Below are positions 54,298 through 61,946 of a stretch of DNA of 61,946 nucleotides, one piece after another. The translations under genes were made by a program, and so were the position numbers. How positions within the stretch are numbered: position 1 is the first letter of the stretch; the number at the start of each line of letters is the position of its first letter. The DNA comes from Paenibacillus sp. Soil750 (GTDB taxonomy: Bacteria > Bacillota > Bacilli > Paenibacillales > NBRC-103111), in assembly GCF_001428045.1 (NCBI RefSeq), contig NZ_LMSD01000017.1, positions 1 to 61,946 of the forward strand, given 5' to 3'. The notes below the pieces were generated by a model. The model made no database searches, had not been told where the DNA came from, and saw only the letters and a list, made by a program, of their open reading frames with translations.

Positions 54298-55111
54298 TCG
54301 AACGCCCTCCCCACCATTTCATGAAAGGGTTCTTCTCATTTGTTTTCGCTTTGGGTTTCAACTCTTCAAATAGCTTAGATATCAACGATTCCTCTTTAAT
54401 ATCCCGTACGATATGTCCGTTCATTGTTAGTGATATTTGACCTGTCTCTTCCGAAACAATCACACACATCGCATCCGAAACTTCACTCATACCAATCGCT
54501 GCACGATGCCGAGTCCCCAGTTCCTTCGAAATGAAAGGATTTTCAGACAGAGGCAAATAACAACCCGCTGCCATCAACTGCCCTTGCCGAATAATAACTG
54601 CGCCATCATGAAGAGGGGTATTTGGGATGAAAATATTAATTAACAGCTCTCCGCTGATTTTGCTCTCTATCGCAATACCGGATTCGACATAGTCGGTAAG
54701 TCCCGTATCTTTTTCAAAAACAATTAAAGCCCCAATTTTACGTTTGGCCAAATAATTCGCAGCCCGAATCACTTCGCTGATTCTTTTATTCACATCTTGA
54801 TCTTCTTCTGAAGAAGATCTACTTCCGAATAACTTACCTCGACCTAATTGCTCCAAGGCTCGTCTTAGCTCAGGTTGAAAAATAATAATAACCCCAAGCA
54901 CCCCGAACGTAAAGGCTTGATTCACCATCCATTGCAGTGTACTTAACTGAAACCAAATACTAATGACCCAGGTAATGACGACCACGAGGATACCCTTCAT
55001 CAGTTGAATAGCCCTTGTCCCACGCACCACTAGGATCAATTTATAAATCACATAGCTAACGATGAGTATATCGACAATATCCTTAGCCGAGATGCTCGTG
55101 AGCAAATCCAT
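54290..55111 (-). CDS. cdaA: Membrane-bound diadenylate cyclase (c-di-AMP synthase)
   Basis: 273 residues from the ATG at 55111, with GGGGGAG upstream; a longer frame has no ribosome site. Three N-terminal transmembrane segments, then a DisA_N-type cyclase domain with NTPLHDGAVIIR (DGA motif near residue 165) and ELGTRHRAAIG (RHR motif near 200). It joins two ATP into c-di-AMP, essential for potassium and cell-wall balance. First gene of cdaA-cdaR-glmM. Confidence 0.96.
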   Translation of the reverse strand: MDLLTSISAKDIVDILIVSYVIYKLILVVRGTRAIQLMKGILVVVITWVISIWFQLSTLQWMVNQAFTFGVLGVIIIFQPELRRALEQLGRGKLFGSRSSSEEDQDVNKRISEVIRAANYLAKRKIGALIVFEKDTGLTDYVESGIAIESKISGELLINIFIPNTPLHDGAVIIRQGQLMAAGCYLPLSENPFISKELGTRHRAAIGMSEVSDAMCVIVSEETGQISLTMNGHIVRDIKEESLISKLFEELKPKAKTNEKNPFMKWWGGRSNG

Positions 55112-55229
55112 TGTATTCTCCCCCAGGCGACTAAACAAAGTTCTCTCTATATAGGAATCATAACATAAAGCTAAGTATACTTCTATTTATCTAGACTCAT
55201 CGCGCGAGAATTGGTTCATTTTTCCTATG

Positions 55230-55271
55230 TAAAAAAAGAAGAAAGCCCCCTATAGTCTCAGCTATAAGGGG
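55230..55271 (-). terminator. Terminator of the sigW-rsiW operon
   Basis: Minus strand CCCCTTATAGC and CTATAGGGGGC pair with a mismatch around TGAGA, followed by TTTCTTCTTTTTTT. It isolates the cda operon from sigW-rsiW. Confidence 0.85.
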
Positions 55272-55279
55272 ACATTCCG

Positions 55280-55897
55280 TTATGGCGTGATTTTACCTAC
55301 GAATTCACCTAATTTGTACCAGACCCAGCTCAATGCTTCATCGACTTGTTTGACTTCTCCAGAAATGTGTGCCGTTGAGGCTAGGTTGACTGAACCATCG
55401 ATCACGACGACATTCCCCGTTACATCGCCTTCAACCTTCAGTTCCCCGCGTTTGACCACAAGATCACCATTTACAGTATGTCCTTGCGGCACAATCACTG
55501 TATCCCCTTGAATAACGACATCCTGAAGGTTACTTCCCTGCACCATGAGATTCTGATCGTCATCCCACATCGATATGAAGCTTCCGAACATGACCGTTCC
55601 AAAAACCACAGCAACCGATACAGCAGGGTGTCTGCGAATCCAATCCGTCCAGGTATTCTTCTTTTTCATCGGTGGTAAGCCGCTCATAATCTGTGCAGTT
55701 AACGTATCAGGTACTTTAATGGAGGGCAGCATTCTAACCAAAGCGTCGGTTTTCTCCAGCTGTTTGAAAGTGTTATGACACGCCTGACAGGCTATCAAAT
55801 GTTCTTTCAAAGGTAGAGCTTCCGTCTTTGGTAAATCACCGTCGAGATATTCATGTATGAGCGGGAGGGCTTCTTTACAATTCACGTTTACAGCCAC
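55280..55897 (-). CDS. rsiW: Anti-sigma-W factor with zinc-finger domain
   Basis: 205 residues. The N-terminal zinc-binding anti-sigma domain has the pattern HLIACQACH (HxxxCxxC, residues 30-42). One transmembrane helix (HPAVSVAVVFGTVMFGSFI, about 90-110) separates it from an extracellular domain of beta-strand repeats (VIVPQGHTVNGDLVVKRGEL). In relatives this holds SigW inactive until two-step proteolysis under envelope stress. It follows sigW by 61 bases. Confidence 0.93.
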   Translation of the reverse strand: MAVNVNCKEALPLIHEYLDGDLPKTEALPLKEHLIACQACHNTFKQLEKTDALVRMLPSIKVPDTLTAQIMSGLPPMKKKNTWTDWIRRHPAVSVAVVFGTVMFGSFISMWDDDQNLMVQGSNLQDVVIQGDTVIVPQGHTVNGDLVVKRGELKVEGDVTGNVVVIDGSVNLASTAHISGEVKQVDEALSWVWYKLGEFVGKITP

Positions 55898-55958
55898 CCC
55901 TTTCTTTAATTAGTAGAGCATGTTGTGATATACCATACGTTTCGATTTCAAATATGTT

Positions 55959-56555
55959 TCAGATCCGAACAGGATTTGTACTAACAACTTGTTCCTCCTG
56001 CTCCAATCGTTTTCGTAAGTACTCCCGTCCCCTGTGGACACGCGTTTTAATCGTGGTAACGGGCATGTCGAGCACATCACTAATTTCTTGTAGTGACATA
56101 TCGTGCAAATACCTGAGAATAACAACCGATTTATATTTCTCTGGCAGCGTCTCAATCGCTCGGTGAATCTGTGCCTGCGTTTCGGAGACAATCAGCTGTT
56201 TCTCTGGTGTATCCTCATCGCTAGGTAGCATTGCATAATAATCATTGCCTTCGCCATCTGTCATTTCGGCATCCAGCGAATACGTTTGCTTTCTTCGTCG
56301 CAGCTTATCAATACATAAGTTTGTCCCGATTCGAAAAATCCACGTCGAAAACTTCTGATTCTCATCATATCGATGTAAATTCGTATACACGCGCAAGAAC
56401 GTTTCCTGCACGGCATCCTCGGCTTCTTGCTTGTTATTCAGCATGCGGTAAGCCAAATGAAAGATCTTGTCTTTATAGAGCTCCACGAGCTCTGCAAAAG
56501 CATTGCGATCCCCATTACTGGCCAGCTTAGCCAGTCGTGCTTCAACAAAGTTCAA
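55959..56555 (-). CDS. sigW: ECF sigma factor W
   Basis: 198 residues. Region 2 holds DAVQETFLRVYTNLHRYD and FSTWIFRIGTNLCIDKLRRR. Region 4 holds LPEKYKSVVILRYLHDMSLQEI and TTIKTRVHRGREYL. SigW directs the envelope-stress regulon in Bacilli. A SigW-type promoter lies upstream at 56624-56651, consistent with autoregulation. Confidence 0.95.
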   Translation of the reverse strand: MNFVEARLAKLASNGDRNAFAELVELYKDKIFHLAYRMLNNKQEAEDAVQETFLRVYTNLHRYDENQKFSTWIFRIGTNLCIDKLRRRKQTYSLDAEMTDGEGNDYYAMLPSDEDTPEKQLIVSETQAQIHRAIETLPEKYKSVVILRYLHDMSLQEISDVLDMPVTTIKTRVHRGREYLRKRLEQEEQVVSTNPVRI

Positions 56556-56623
56556 TTGGTTTTCCTCCGGCTTCTCGACAATTCAACAACAATTTAATGA
56601 TAACAAAATACCCTCTTCTACTA

Positions 56624-56651
56624 TATACGCACAAATTACGATTTGTTTTCA
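56624..56651 (-). promoter_or_regulatory. SigW-type autoregulatory promoter of sigW
   Basis: Minus strand TGAAAA (56646-56651) and CGTATA (56624-56629) with a 16-base spacer match the SigW consensus TGAAAC-N16-CGTATA in all but one base. The -35 box lies inside the last codons of the EamA gene. Confidence 0.75.
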
Positions 56652-57505
56652 GAAATTATAATTCCACCTAGAATTAGGGCCATGCCTCCCCATTGTAACC
56701 CGGTAATCGGTTCCCCGATGAGCAGATAAGCTGCAAGAATAGCCACTGGAAGCTCCACAGATCCTAGCATTGCTGCAAGTGCGCTTCCAATCTTGGGAAT
56801 TCCGATATTAAATGAAACAGTCGGTACAACCTGGCCTAGGAACCCGAGAAGCAATCCCCATAGCAACAGCATACCACCATTATCATGAACAAAAACCGTC
56901 GGCGGATACAAGATATACATAATCGGCAGCGCAGCCGTCAGCATAATTGCAGAATTCATGAGCGGAGGCAGTGAACTTTCGACTTGTCCCGTGAAAAACA
57001 GAAAAATACTATACGCTAACGCAGAGATAAGTCCATATAGTATACCCAGAATACTGAGCTCTCCCCAGTTGGTATCAAACACATTCACCGCAAGGATCGT
57101 CCCCGCCAAAATTAGCGCAATCGCAATCCCTTCCATTCGTTTCGGTAATCTCCGTTTCACGATACAATCCATAGCAATCGTCATCCATGTAAACTGAAAG
57201 AGAAGAATAATACATAAGGAAGCATCTAACTCTTGCAGCGCAATATTATACACGACCGTCGTTAACGACAGTCCGAAAATCCCAATCAACCCCAGCTTAA
57301 TCCAAGGACCCCTAAACGGATTTACCCACGACTTTTTGTGGAAAAGAATCAATACCCATACGAATACGGTCCCCATCGTCATCTGAGCAGGTGTAATTTG
57401 TCCATCTGTGAAACCTTGATCATAGGCCATTTTAATAAATGAAGAAAGCAAGCCGTAGCTTGATGCCCCAATAAGGACAAGAATTATTGCCAACCATCGC
57501 CCCAT
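56636..57505 (-). CDS. EamA/DMT-family transporter
   Basis: About 289 residues from the ATG at 57505 (MGRWLAII), with GGGGGTG ten bases upstream; the longer frame begins inside a Cys-rich leader with no support. Ten hydrophobic segments in two EamA repeats are seen, for example LGLIGIFGLSLTTVVYNIAL and IPKIGSALAAMLGSVELPVAI. Drug/metabolite transporters of this type export amino acids or other small molecules. It overlaps the SigW promoter at its 3' end. Confidence 0.85.
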   Translation of the reverse strand: MGRWLAIILVLIGASSYGLLSSFIKMAYDQGFTDGQITPAQMTMGTVFVWVLILFHKKSWVNPFRGPWIKLGLIGIFGLSLTTVVYNIALQELDASLCIILLFQFTWMTIAMDCIVKRRLPKRMEGIAIALILAGTILAVNVFDTNWGELSILGILYGLISALAYSIFLFFTGQVESSLPPLMNSAIMLTAALPIMYILYPPTVFVHDNGGMLLLWGLLLGFLGQVVPTVSFNIGIPKIGSALAAMLGSVELPVAILAAYLLIGEPITGLQWGGMALILGGIIISENKS

Positions 57506-57549
57506 GCTGCCGCGCACCCCCTGACTTGGGCAATTCCCGTAATTACAGG

Positions 57550-57592
57550 AAAAGCCGAGCTGCCTGCATTGCTGCAAGCCCTCGACTTTGTC
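57550..57592 (-). terminator. Possible terminator after ppc
   Basis: On the minus strand CGAGGGCTTGCA pairs imperfectly with TGCAGGCAGCTCG, followed by GCTTTTCC. The stem has internal mismatches and the T-run is short, so this is weak. Confidence 0.35.
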
Positions 57593-57624
57593 ATCCTGTT
57601 GTTTTTCTTATGTTGTCGAAAGGA

Positions 57625-60411
57625 TCAGCCCGTATTTCGAAGTCCCGCTGCAATCCCGTTGATTGTAAGTAGTACTTCACGAAGCAGAATCGCATCGTCT
57701 TCATTGTTTTCTCTTAGTGCGCGTAGCTCTGTAAGCAACTCAACCTGCATGTAGCTAAGCGGATCCACGTATGGATTACGCAATTTGATCGATTCTTGAA
57801 TGACAGGAACATTATCCAGAATCTCTTGCTGACCTGTAATTTGCAAAATAATCGAAGACGTCAATTCATACTCGTCTTTGATCAGATTGAAAATACGCTC
57901 TGCAATCGCGGATTCCTTCACCAAGCTACCATACTCCTTCGCGATAAGAAGATCTGCCTTTGCCAAAGCCATTTGCAGATTATCAATCATCGTGCGGAAG
58001 AAGGACCAATCCTCATACATCTCTTTGAGGACTGCTAGGTTGCTTTCATTGCCTTGAGCAAAGCTTTGCAAGCCTGTACCTGCTGCATACCATGCTGGTA
58101 GCAGGTATCTCGTTTGCGTCCATGAGAATACCCATGGAATCGCACGCAAATCTTCGAACTTATCGCTATTTTTACGCTTGGATGGGCGGGAGCCGATATT
58201 CAACTCGCCAATTTCCGGCAGCGGTGTAGATTCTTTGAAGAACGTTAAGAAGTCTTCGTCTCTGAAAATAAGATCCTGATACTTCGTCTGTGCTTGCTCC
58301 GAAATACCACGCATAATATTTTCCCACTTATCTTCAAGCGGGTGTCTTTGCGGTGAACGGGACAGCTTGGAAGCTGTAATCAACGCAAATGTCGCTTGCT
58401 CTAAGCTGCGGTAAGCAATACCTTGCAAGGAATAACGGGAAGAAAGAACTTCACCTTGCTCCGTAATCTTAATGCCGCCACCAAGTGTTTCAACAGGTTG
58501 AGCTAGAATGCTTCGGTTCAATGGCATACCGCCACGACCCAATGCCCCACCACGACCATGGAAGAACTTCAACTTCACGCCAAATTTCTTCGCAGCTTCT
58601 GTGATATCTTGAAGAGCCATGCGCAGCTCCCAGTTCGCTGTTATCACACCACCGTCTTTATTACTGTCGGAATAGCCTAGCATAATTTCGTGCAATTGTG
58701 TTTCTGGATCAAGGCTTAATCGGTAAGCAGGAATCGCTAACAACGTGCTCATGATACCAGGCGCCGCGTGAAGATCGTCAATCGTTTCAAAAAGCGGAAC
58801 AGACTGAACAGTACTCGTAACAGTTCCGTCGCTCTCTCTGCGGTATAGGCCCGCCTCTTTGGCAAATACAACAACTTCAAGCATGTCACTTGCACCTTGC
58901 GTCATCGAAATCAAGTAACTGTTAATACAATTACGTCCGAATTCCTTCTGCGCTTTACCAACTGTACGATAAACGTCTAAGCATTCTTTCGTACCTTCCG
59001 TGTAGTCCAAGTACGTAGACGTGATTGGACGTGGATCATTCAAGACATTCGTGAGCAATGAAATTTTCTCATCTTCCGAAAGCTTGCTGTAATCCGGCGT
59101 AATACCCATTTTCGCCAAAATTTCCGTCATCGCATTCTCATGCTCTTTACTATGCTGTCTGATATCCAGAGCAGCTAAGTGGAAGCCGAAGAGTTCAACT
59201 TGACGAATTAGCTTCTTAATATATTTATCCGCGACATAATCTGCAAAGTGCGCACGCAAACTAGCTTCCATAACTTGCAAATCTTGAATAAACTCTTCAG
59301 GGCTATTGTACTTCTGCGTAGAAGATACATTTGCATTGCCTGTATTATGGATCTTCTCGATCATATAAGTCGTCTTGATGCGGTATGGTTCCTTTTCATT
59401 ACGCCAAACATCTTGAACATTCCCCATCGCTTCACGATCACATTGGATCGATTCAATCAGAGCTTCGCTCACATTCACAATGTTCTTGCTAAAGCTCATG
59501 TGTGCTAAAGATTCTCTAAGGATTTCCTCATACTTTTGCAAAGCCAATTGACGGTGCAGACCAAGCGTCTCCCATGTCACATTCGCTCTTACAGATGGAT
59601 TTCCGTCACGATCTCCGCCGATCCAAGATCCAAATTTCAAGAAGGATGGCACATGCCATTTGTCTTCTGGGTAGTACTTATTTAAACAACGCTCAAGCTC
59701 GTGGTACACTTCTGGCAATACATCAAATAACGTCTCGTCAAAATAGTACAATCCGTTACGCACTTCGTCGATTACCGTCGGTTTACGATCACGCAGCTCA
59801 TCGGTTTGCCACAAATTAAGCACTTCACCCACAAGCTTCTCGCGCAATTGCTCACGCTCACGGTACGTTAAGTTAGGGTTGTCCAGCTTCATCATATCGT
59901 CAGAGATGCGCAAATTAATATCGAGCACTGCACGACGCATAGCCTCCGTTGGATGAGCCGTCATTACGAGCTCAAGAGAGATCGCTTTAAGTATTTCTTG
60001 TACCTCGGTATAAGGAATATTCGTATTCTTCAGCTCTTGTACGATGCTCTCAATCGAACCTGGTTGTACAGATTCCCCTGATGAGCGCTCGTAGTCACGT
60101 TTACGGCGAATACGATGGTTTTGTTCTGCAATATTAACTAGCTGGAAGTATATAGCAAAGGCGCGTATCACTTGATGGCGAATTTCCGGATCTAGTGAAG
60201 ATATCGTTTTCTTAAACTCATCATAGATCTCAATAACATAGTGTGCTCTTAACGACTTGCTCATTTCGCGAATTCGTTCAACGACATCCAGCAGATCATT
60301 TCCGCCCTGATGTACAAGAACTTCACCTAGTATGTGTCCAAGAAACCGAATATCTCTACGCAGCAGGTTATTCGTACTTTGTTTTTGTTGGACGATCTCA
60401 CTCTCTACCAT
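57625..60411 (-). CDS. ppc: Phosphoenolpyruvate carboxylase
   Basis: 928 residues from the ATG at 60411, with GTGGAG just upstream; the longer frame would start before that site. Catalytic landmarks: TAHPTEAMRR near residue 158, GGDRDGNPS near 270, LGYSDSNKDGG near 580 and FHGRGGALGRGG near 625, plus the C-terminal tail LRNTG. It carboxylates PEP to oxaloacetate and refills the TCA cycle. Single gene. Confidence 0.97.
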   Translation of the reverse strand: MVESEIVQQKQSTNNLLRRDIRFLGHILGEVLVHQGGNDLLDVVERIREMSKSLRAHYVIEIYDEFKKTISSLDPEIRHQVIRAFAIYFQLVNIAEQNHRIRRKRDYERSSGESVQPGSIESIVQELKNTNIPYTEVQEILKAISLELVMTAHPTEAMRRAVLDINLRISDDMMKLDNPNLTYREREQLREKLVGEVLNLWQTDELRDRKPTVIDEVRNGLYYFDETLFDVLPEVYHELERCLNKYYPEDKWHVPSFLKFGSWIGGDRDGNPSVRANVTWETLGLHRQLALQKYEEILRESLAHMSFSKNIVNVSEALIESIQCDREAMGNVQDVWRNEKEPYRIKTTYMIEKIHNTGNANVSSTQKYNSPEEFIQDLQVMEASLRAHFADYVADKYIKKLIRQVELFGFHLAALDIRQHSKEHENAMTEILAKMGITPDYSKLSEDEKISLLTNVLNDPRPITSTYLDYTEGTKECLDVYRTVGKAQKEFGRNCINSYLISMTQGASDMLEVVVFAKEAGLYRRESDGTVTSTVQSVPLFETIDDLHAAPGIMSTLLAIPAYRLSLDPETQLHEIMLGYSDSNKDGGVITANWELRMALQDITEAAKKFGVKLKFFHGRGGALGRGGMPLNRSILAQPVETLGGGIKITEQGEVLSSRYSLQGIAYRSLEQATFALITASKLSRSPQRHPLEDKWENIMRGISEQAQTKYQDLIFRDEDFLTFFKESTPLPEIGELNIGSRPSKRKNSDKFEDLRAIPWVFSWTQTRYLLPAWYAAGTGLQSFAQGNESNLAVLKEMYEDWSFFRTMIDNLQMALAKADLLIAKEYGSLVKESAIAERIFNLIKDEYELTSSIILQITGQQEILDNVPVIQESIKLRNPYVDPLSYMQVELLTELRALRENNEDDAILLREVLLTINGIAAGLRNTG

Positions 60412-60712
60412 GACTCTCCACCCCATCTATTCACTATGATGCATTAATGCTTCTCTCTGCAAAAGCTAGTCGCTATAAAAACTCATTTCAGAATATTTTA
60501 CCACAATCTAACCGCTACACATAGTATTAAAATAAAAAAACCGTACGTTTTTCGGTGGTAATTAATGTATTGGTAAGATTCTGCGATGCTTTGATTTGTA
60601 TTATCTCCTAATTAGAAGGAGTTAGACGGTATATTTAGACGCTCATTCTTTGTGCGAAATACCATCGGTTTTCACCCGCGGTGCTGATCCTTTTGTTACT
60701 GTCTCTTGATAA
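60412..60712. other. Intergenic region between ppc and the tRNA operon, no gene seen
   Basis: About 300 bases, AT-rich. It holds a loosely palindromic CTCCTAATTAGAAGGAG near 60610 and a TAAAAT that may be the ppc -10 box on the minus strand (about 60493). Short frames over it are not supported. Confidence 0.5.
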
Positions 60713-60746
60713 AAGAAAAAGACCACCCGAAGGTGGTCCTTTTCTT
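60713..60746 (-). terminator. Terminator of the rrn-tRNA operon
   Basis: Minus strand AAAGGACCACC-TTCGG-GTGGTCTTTTT with a UUCGG-type tetraloop region and a T-run, four bases after the last tRNA gene. Confidence 0.9.
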
Positions 60747-60749
60747 ATA

Positions 60750-60820
60750 AGCGGGCGGCGGGAATCGAACCCGCGCGATCAGCTTGGAAGGCTGAAGTTC
60801 TACCATTAAACTACGCCCGC
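60750..60820 (-). tRNA. tRNA-Gly(TCC)
   Basis: 71 bases, acceptor GCGGGCG, anticodon loop CTTCCAA, TTCGATTC arm. CCA is not encoded. Last gene of the cluster. Confidence 0.97.
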
Positions 60821-60838
60821 GTAGTTTAGAAAAAATGA

Positions 60839-60912
60839 TCGGGACGACACGATTTGAACATGCGACCCCCTGCTCCCAAAGCAGGTGCTCTACCAAGCTG
60901 AGCTACGTCCCG
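60839..60912 (-). tRNA. tRNA-Pro(TGG)
   Basis: 74 bases, acceptor CGGGACG, anticodon loop TTTGGGA, TTCAAAT arm. CCA is not encoded (TCA follows the discriminator). Confidence 0.97.
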
Positions 60913-60938
60913 ATACGTTTATAACTTATAATGAAGAA

Positions 60939-61015
60939 TGGCGCGCCCTGAGAGATTCGAACTCCCGACCTTTTGATTCGTAGTCAAATACTCTATCCAG
61001 CTGAGCTAAGGGCGC
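60939..61015 (-). tRNA. tRNA-Arg(ACG)
   Basis: 77 bases including encoded CCA, acceptor GCGCCCT, anticodon loop CTACGAA; A34 would be modified to inosine. Confidence 0.97.
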
Positions 61016-61024
61016 ATAAAACTT

Positions 61025-61099
61025 TGGAGCGGAAGACGGGGATCGAACCCGCGACCCTCGCCTTGGCAAGGCGATGCTCTACCGCTGAGCCACTTCCGC
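61025..61099 (-). tRNA. tRNA-Gly(GCC)
   Basis: 75 bases including encoded CCA, acceptor GCGGAAG, anticodon loop TTGCCAA. Confidence 0.97.
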
Positions 61100-61137
61100 A
61101 GGGTACCTCAATTGTATGAATACAAGTGAGGATTTAA

Positions 61138-61217
61138 TGCGCGTAGAGGGACTTGAACCCCCACGGTCACCCGCTAGATCCTAAGTCTAGTGCGTCTGCC
61201 AATTCCGCCATACGCGC
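61138..61217 (-). tRNA. tRNA-Leu(TAG)
   Basis: 80 bases, acceptor GCGCGTA, anticodon loop CTTAGGA, long variable region typical of tRNA-Leu. CCA is not encoded. Confidence 0.96.
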
Positions 61218-61236
61218 ATGTTATAAATAAGGCAAA

Positions 61237-61312
61237 TGGTGAGTCATGTAGGATTCGAACCTACGACACCCTGATTAAAAGTCAGGTGCTCTACCAACTG
61301 AGCTAATGACTC
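61237..61312 (-). tRNA. tRNA-Lys(TTT)
   Basis: 76 bases including encoded CCA, acceptor GAGTCAT, anticodon loop CTTTTAA. Confidence 0.97.
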
Positions 61313-61330
61313 ATATCTTTTTGAAAAAAA

Positions 61331-61405
61331 TGGCTGGGGATCAAGGATTTGAACCTTGGCATGACGGAGTCAAAGTCCGTTGCCTTACCGCTTGGCTAAT
61401 CCCCA
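61331..61405 (-). tRNA. tRNA-Gln(TTG)
   Basis: 75 bases including encoded CCA, acceptor TGGGGAT, anticodon loop CTTTGAC. Confidence 0.97.
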
Positions 61406-61415
61406 ATAGAAAACA

Positions 61416-61488
<73 letters not shown>

Positions 61489-61500
61489 ATATAAAGTTAA

Positions 61501-61576
61501 TGGTGGAGGCTGACGGGATCGAACCGCCGACCCTCTGCTTGTAAGGCAGATGCTCTCCCAGCTGAGCTAAGCCTCC
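61501..61576 (-). tRNA. tRNA-Val(TAC)
   Basis: 76 bases including encoded CCA, acceptor GGAGGCT, anticodon loop CTTACAA. Confidence 0.97.
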
Positions 61577-61590
61577 ATGGGATCTGAAAA

Positions 61591-61665
61591 TGGTGACCCG
61601 TAGGGGACTCGAACCCCTGTTACCTCCGTGAAAGGGAGGTGTCTTAACCACTTGACCAACGGGCC
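61591..61665 (-). tRNA. tRNA-Glu(TTC)
   Basis: 75 bases including encoded CCA, acceptor GGCCCGT, anticodon loop CTTTCAC. Confidence 0.97.
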
Positions 61666-61680
61666 TTACTTAAAAATTAC

Positions 61681-61756
61681 TGGAGCTTCCAACCGGAATC
61701 GAACCGGTGACCTCATCCTTACCATGGATGCACTCTACCGACTGAGCTATGGAAGC
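61681..61756 (-). tRNA. tRNA-Thr(GGT)
   Basis: 76 bases including encoded CCA, acceptor GCTTCCA, anticodon loop ATGGTAA. Confidence 0.97.
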
Positions 61757-61758
61757 AA

Positions 61759-61834
61759 TGGCTCCCCGAACAGGACTCGAACCTGTGACAACTCGATTAA
61801 CAGTCGAGTGCTCTACCAACTGAGCTATCAGGGA
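61759..61834 (-). tRNA. tRNA-Asn(GTT)
   Basis: 76 bases including encoded CCA, acceptor TCCCTGA, anticodon loop CTGTTAA. First tRNA after the 5S gene. Confidence 0.97.
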
Positions 61835-61839
61835 ACAAT

Positions 61840-61946
61840 GCTTGGCAACGTTCTACTCTCCCAGAACCCTGCGGTTCAAGTACCATCGACGCTGGAGGGC
61901 TTAACGGTCGTGTTCGAGATGGGAACGCGTGGGTCCCCTCCGCCAT
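61840..61946 (-). rRNA. rrf: 5S ribosomal RNA (partial, 5' end beyond the window)
   Basis: Minus strand from the window edge reads ATGGCGGAGGGGACCCACG, then CCATCTCGAACACGACCG, and ends GTTGCCAAGC, the conserved 5S body and 3' end. About ten bases of the 5' end are cut off. It heads the tRNA cluster, so this is the distal end of an rrn operon transcribed leftward. Confidence 0.95.

Overview
The window looks like a chromosomal segment of a Paenibacillus-type Firmicute. The support is the gene order sigW-rsiW-cdaA-cdaR-glmM-glmS, a glmS ribozyme ahead of glmS, YesM/YesN-type sugar two-component genes beside an LplABC-like importer and carbohydrate-active enzymes, A/G-rich Shine-Dalgarno sites before most genes, and an rrn operon whose 5S gene is followed by twelve tRNA genes. 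I see no prophage, CRISPR array or intact insertion sequence. Species cannot be named from this.

Layout. 1-5 kb: a large hybrid histidine kinase and a REC-EAL protein, divergent from an OmpR-type regulator. 6-8 kb: a diverged Ppx-like protein, an internally deleted MarR remnant, an MBL-fold hydrolase, then a 52-bp tandem hairpin repeat. 8.3-13.6 kb: a SulP-ClC anion transport operon and a DHA2 drug exporter with a divergent TetR regulator. 13.6-29.2 kb: a glycan-utilisation region, nearly all on the minus strand: lipoprotein binding protein, two permeases, an M20 dipeptidase, a GH88/105 hydrolase, YesN and YesM, a ferritin-like di-iron protein, a heparinase II/III-type lyase, a gamma-family PLP enzyme and an Fe/2OG (PhyH) oxygenase, capped by a divergent AraC regulator. 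30-36 kb: a GH78-like enzyme, an SGNH hydrolase and an aldo/keto reductase in one operon, divergent from a BNR-repeat protein.

36-40.7 kb: a copper module (histidine-rich lipoprotein, copA, copZ, csoR), with matching CsoR-type boxes inside the spacers of both promoters. 40.7-49.3 kb: small transporter/regulator pairs, a truncated MATE gene, a YtrA-type ABC cluster and decayed gene and IS fragments. 49.4-57.5 kb: the conserved amino-sugar, c-di-AMP and SigW envelope-stress block plus an EamA transporter. 57.6-60.4 kb: ppc. 60.7 kb to the end: tRNA cluster and the 3' part of 5S rRNA, all on the minus strand.

How it works together. The 13.6-29.2 kb region can be read as a sense-import-degrade system: YesM/YesN senses a sugar or a cell-surface signal, the importer brings in oligosaccharides, the lyase and GH88/105 enzyme process uronate-containing chains, and the oxygenase, PLP and di-iron genes suggest a substrate with non-sugar decoration. 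A shared ~20-bp motif ahead of three of its transcription units (binding protein, permeases, GH105) is the best sequence evidence that they form one regulon. This functional reading is inference; the gene families and motifs are read from the sequence.
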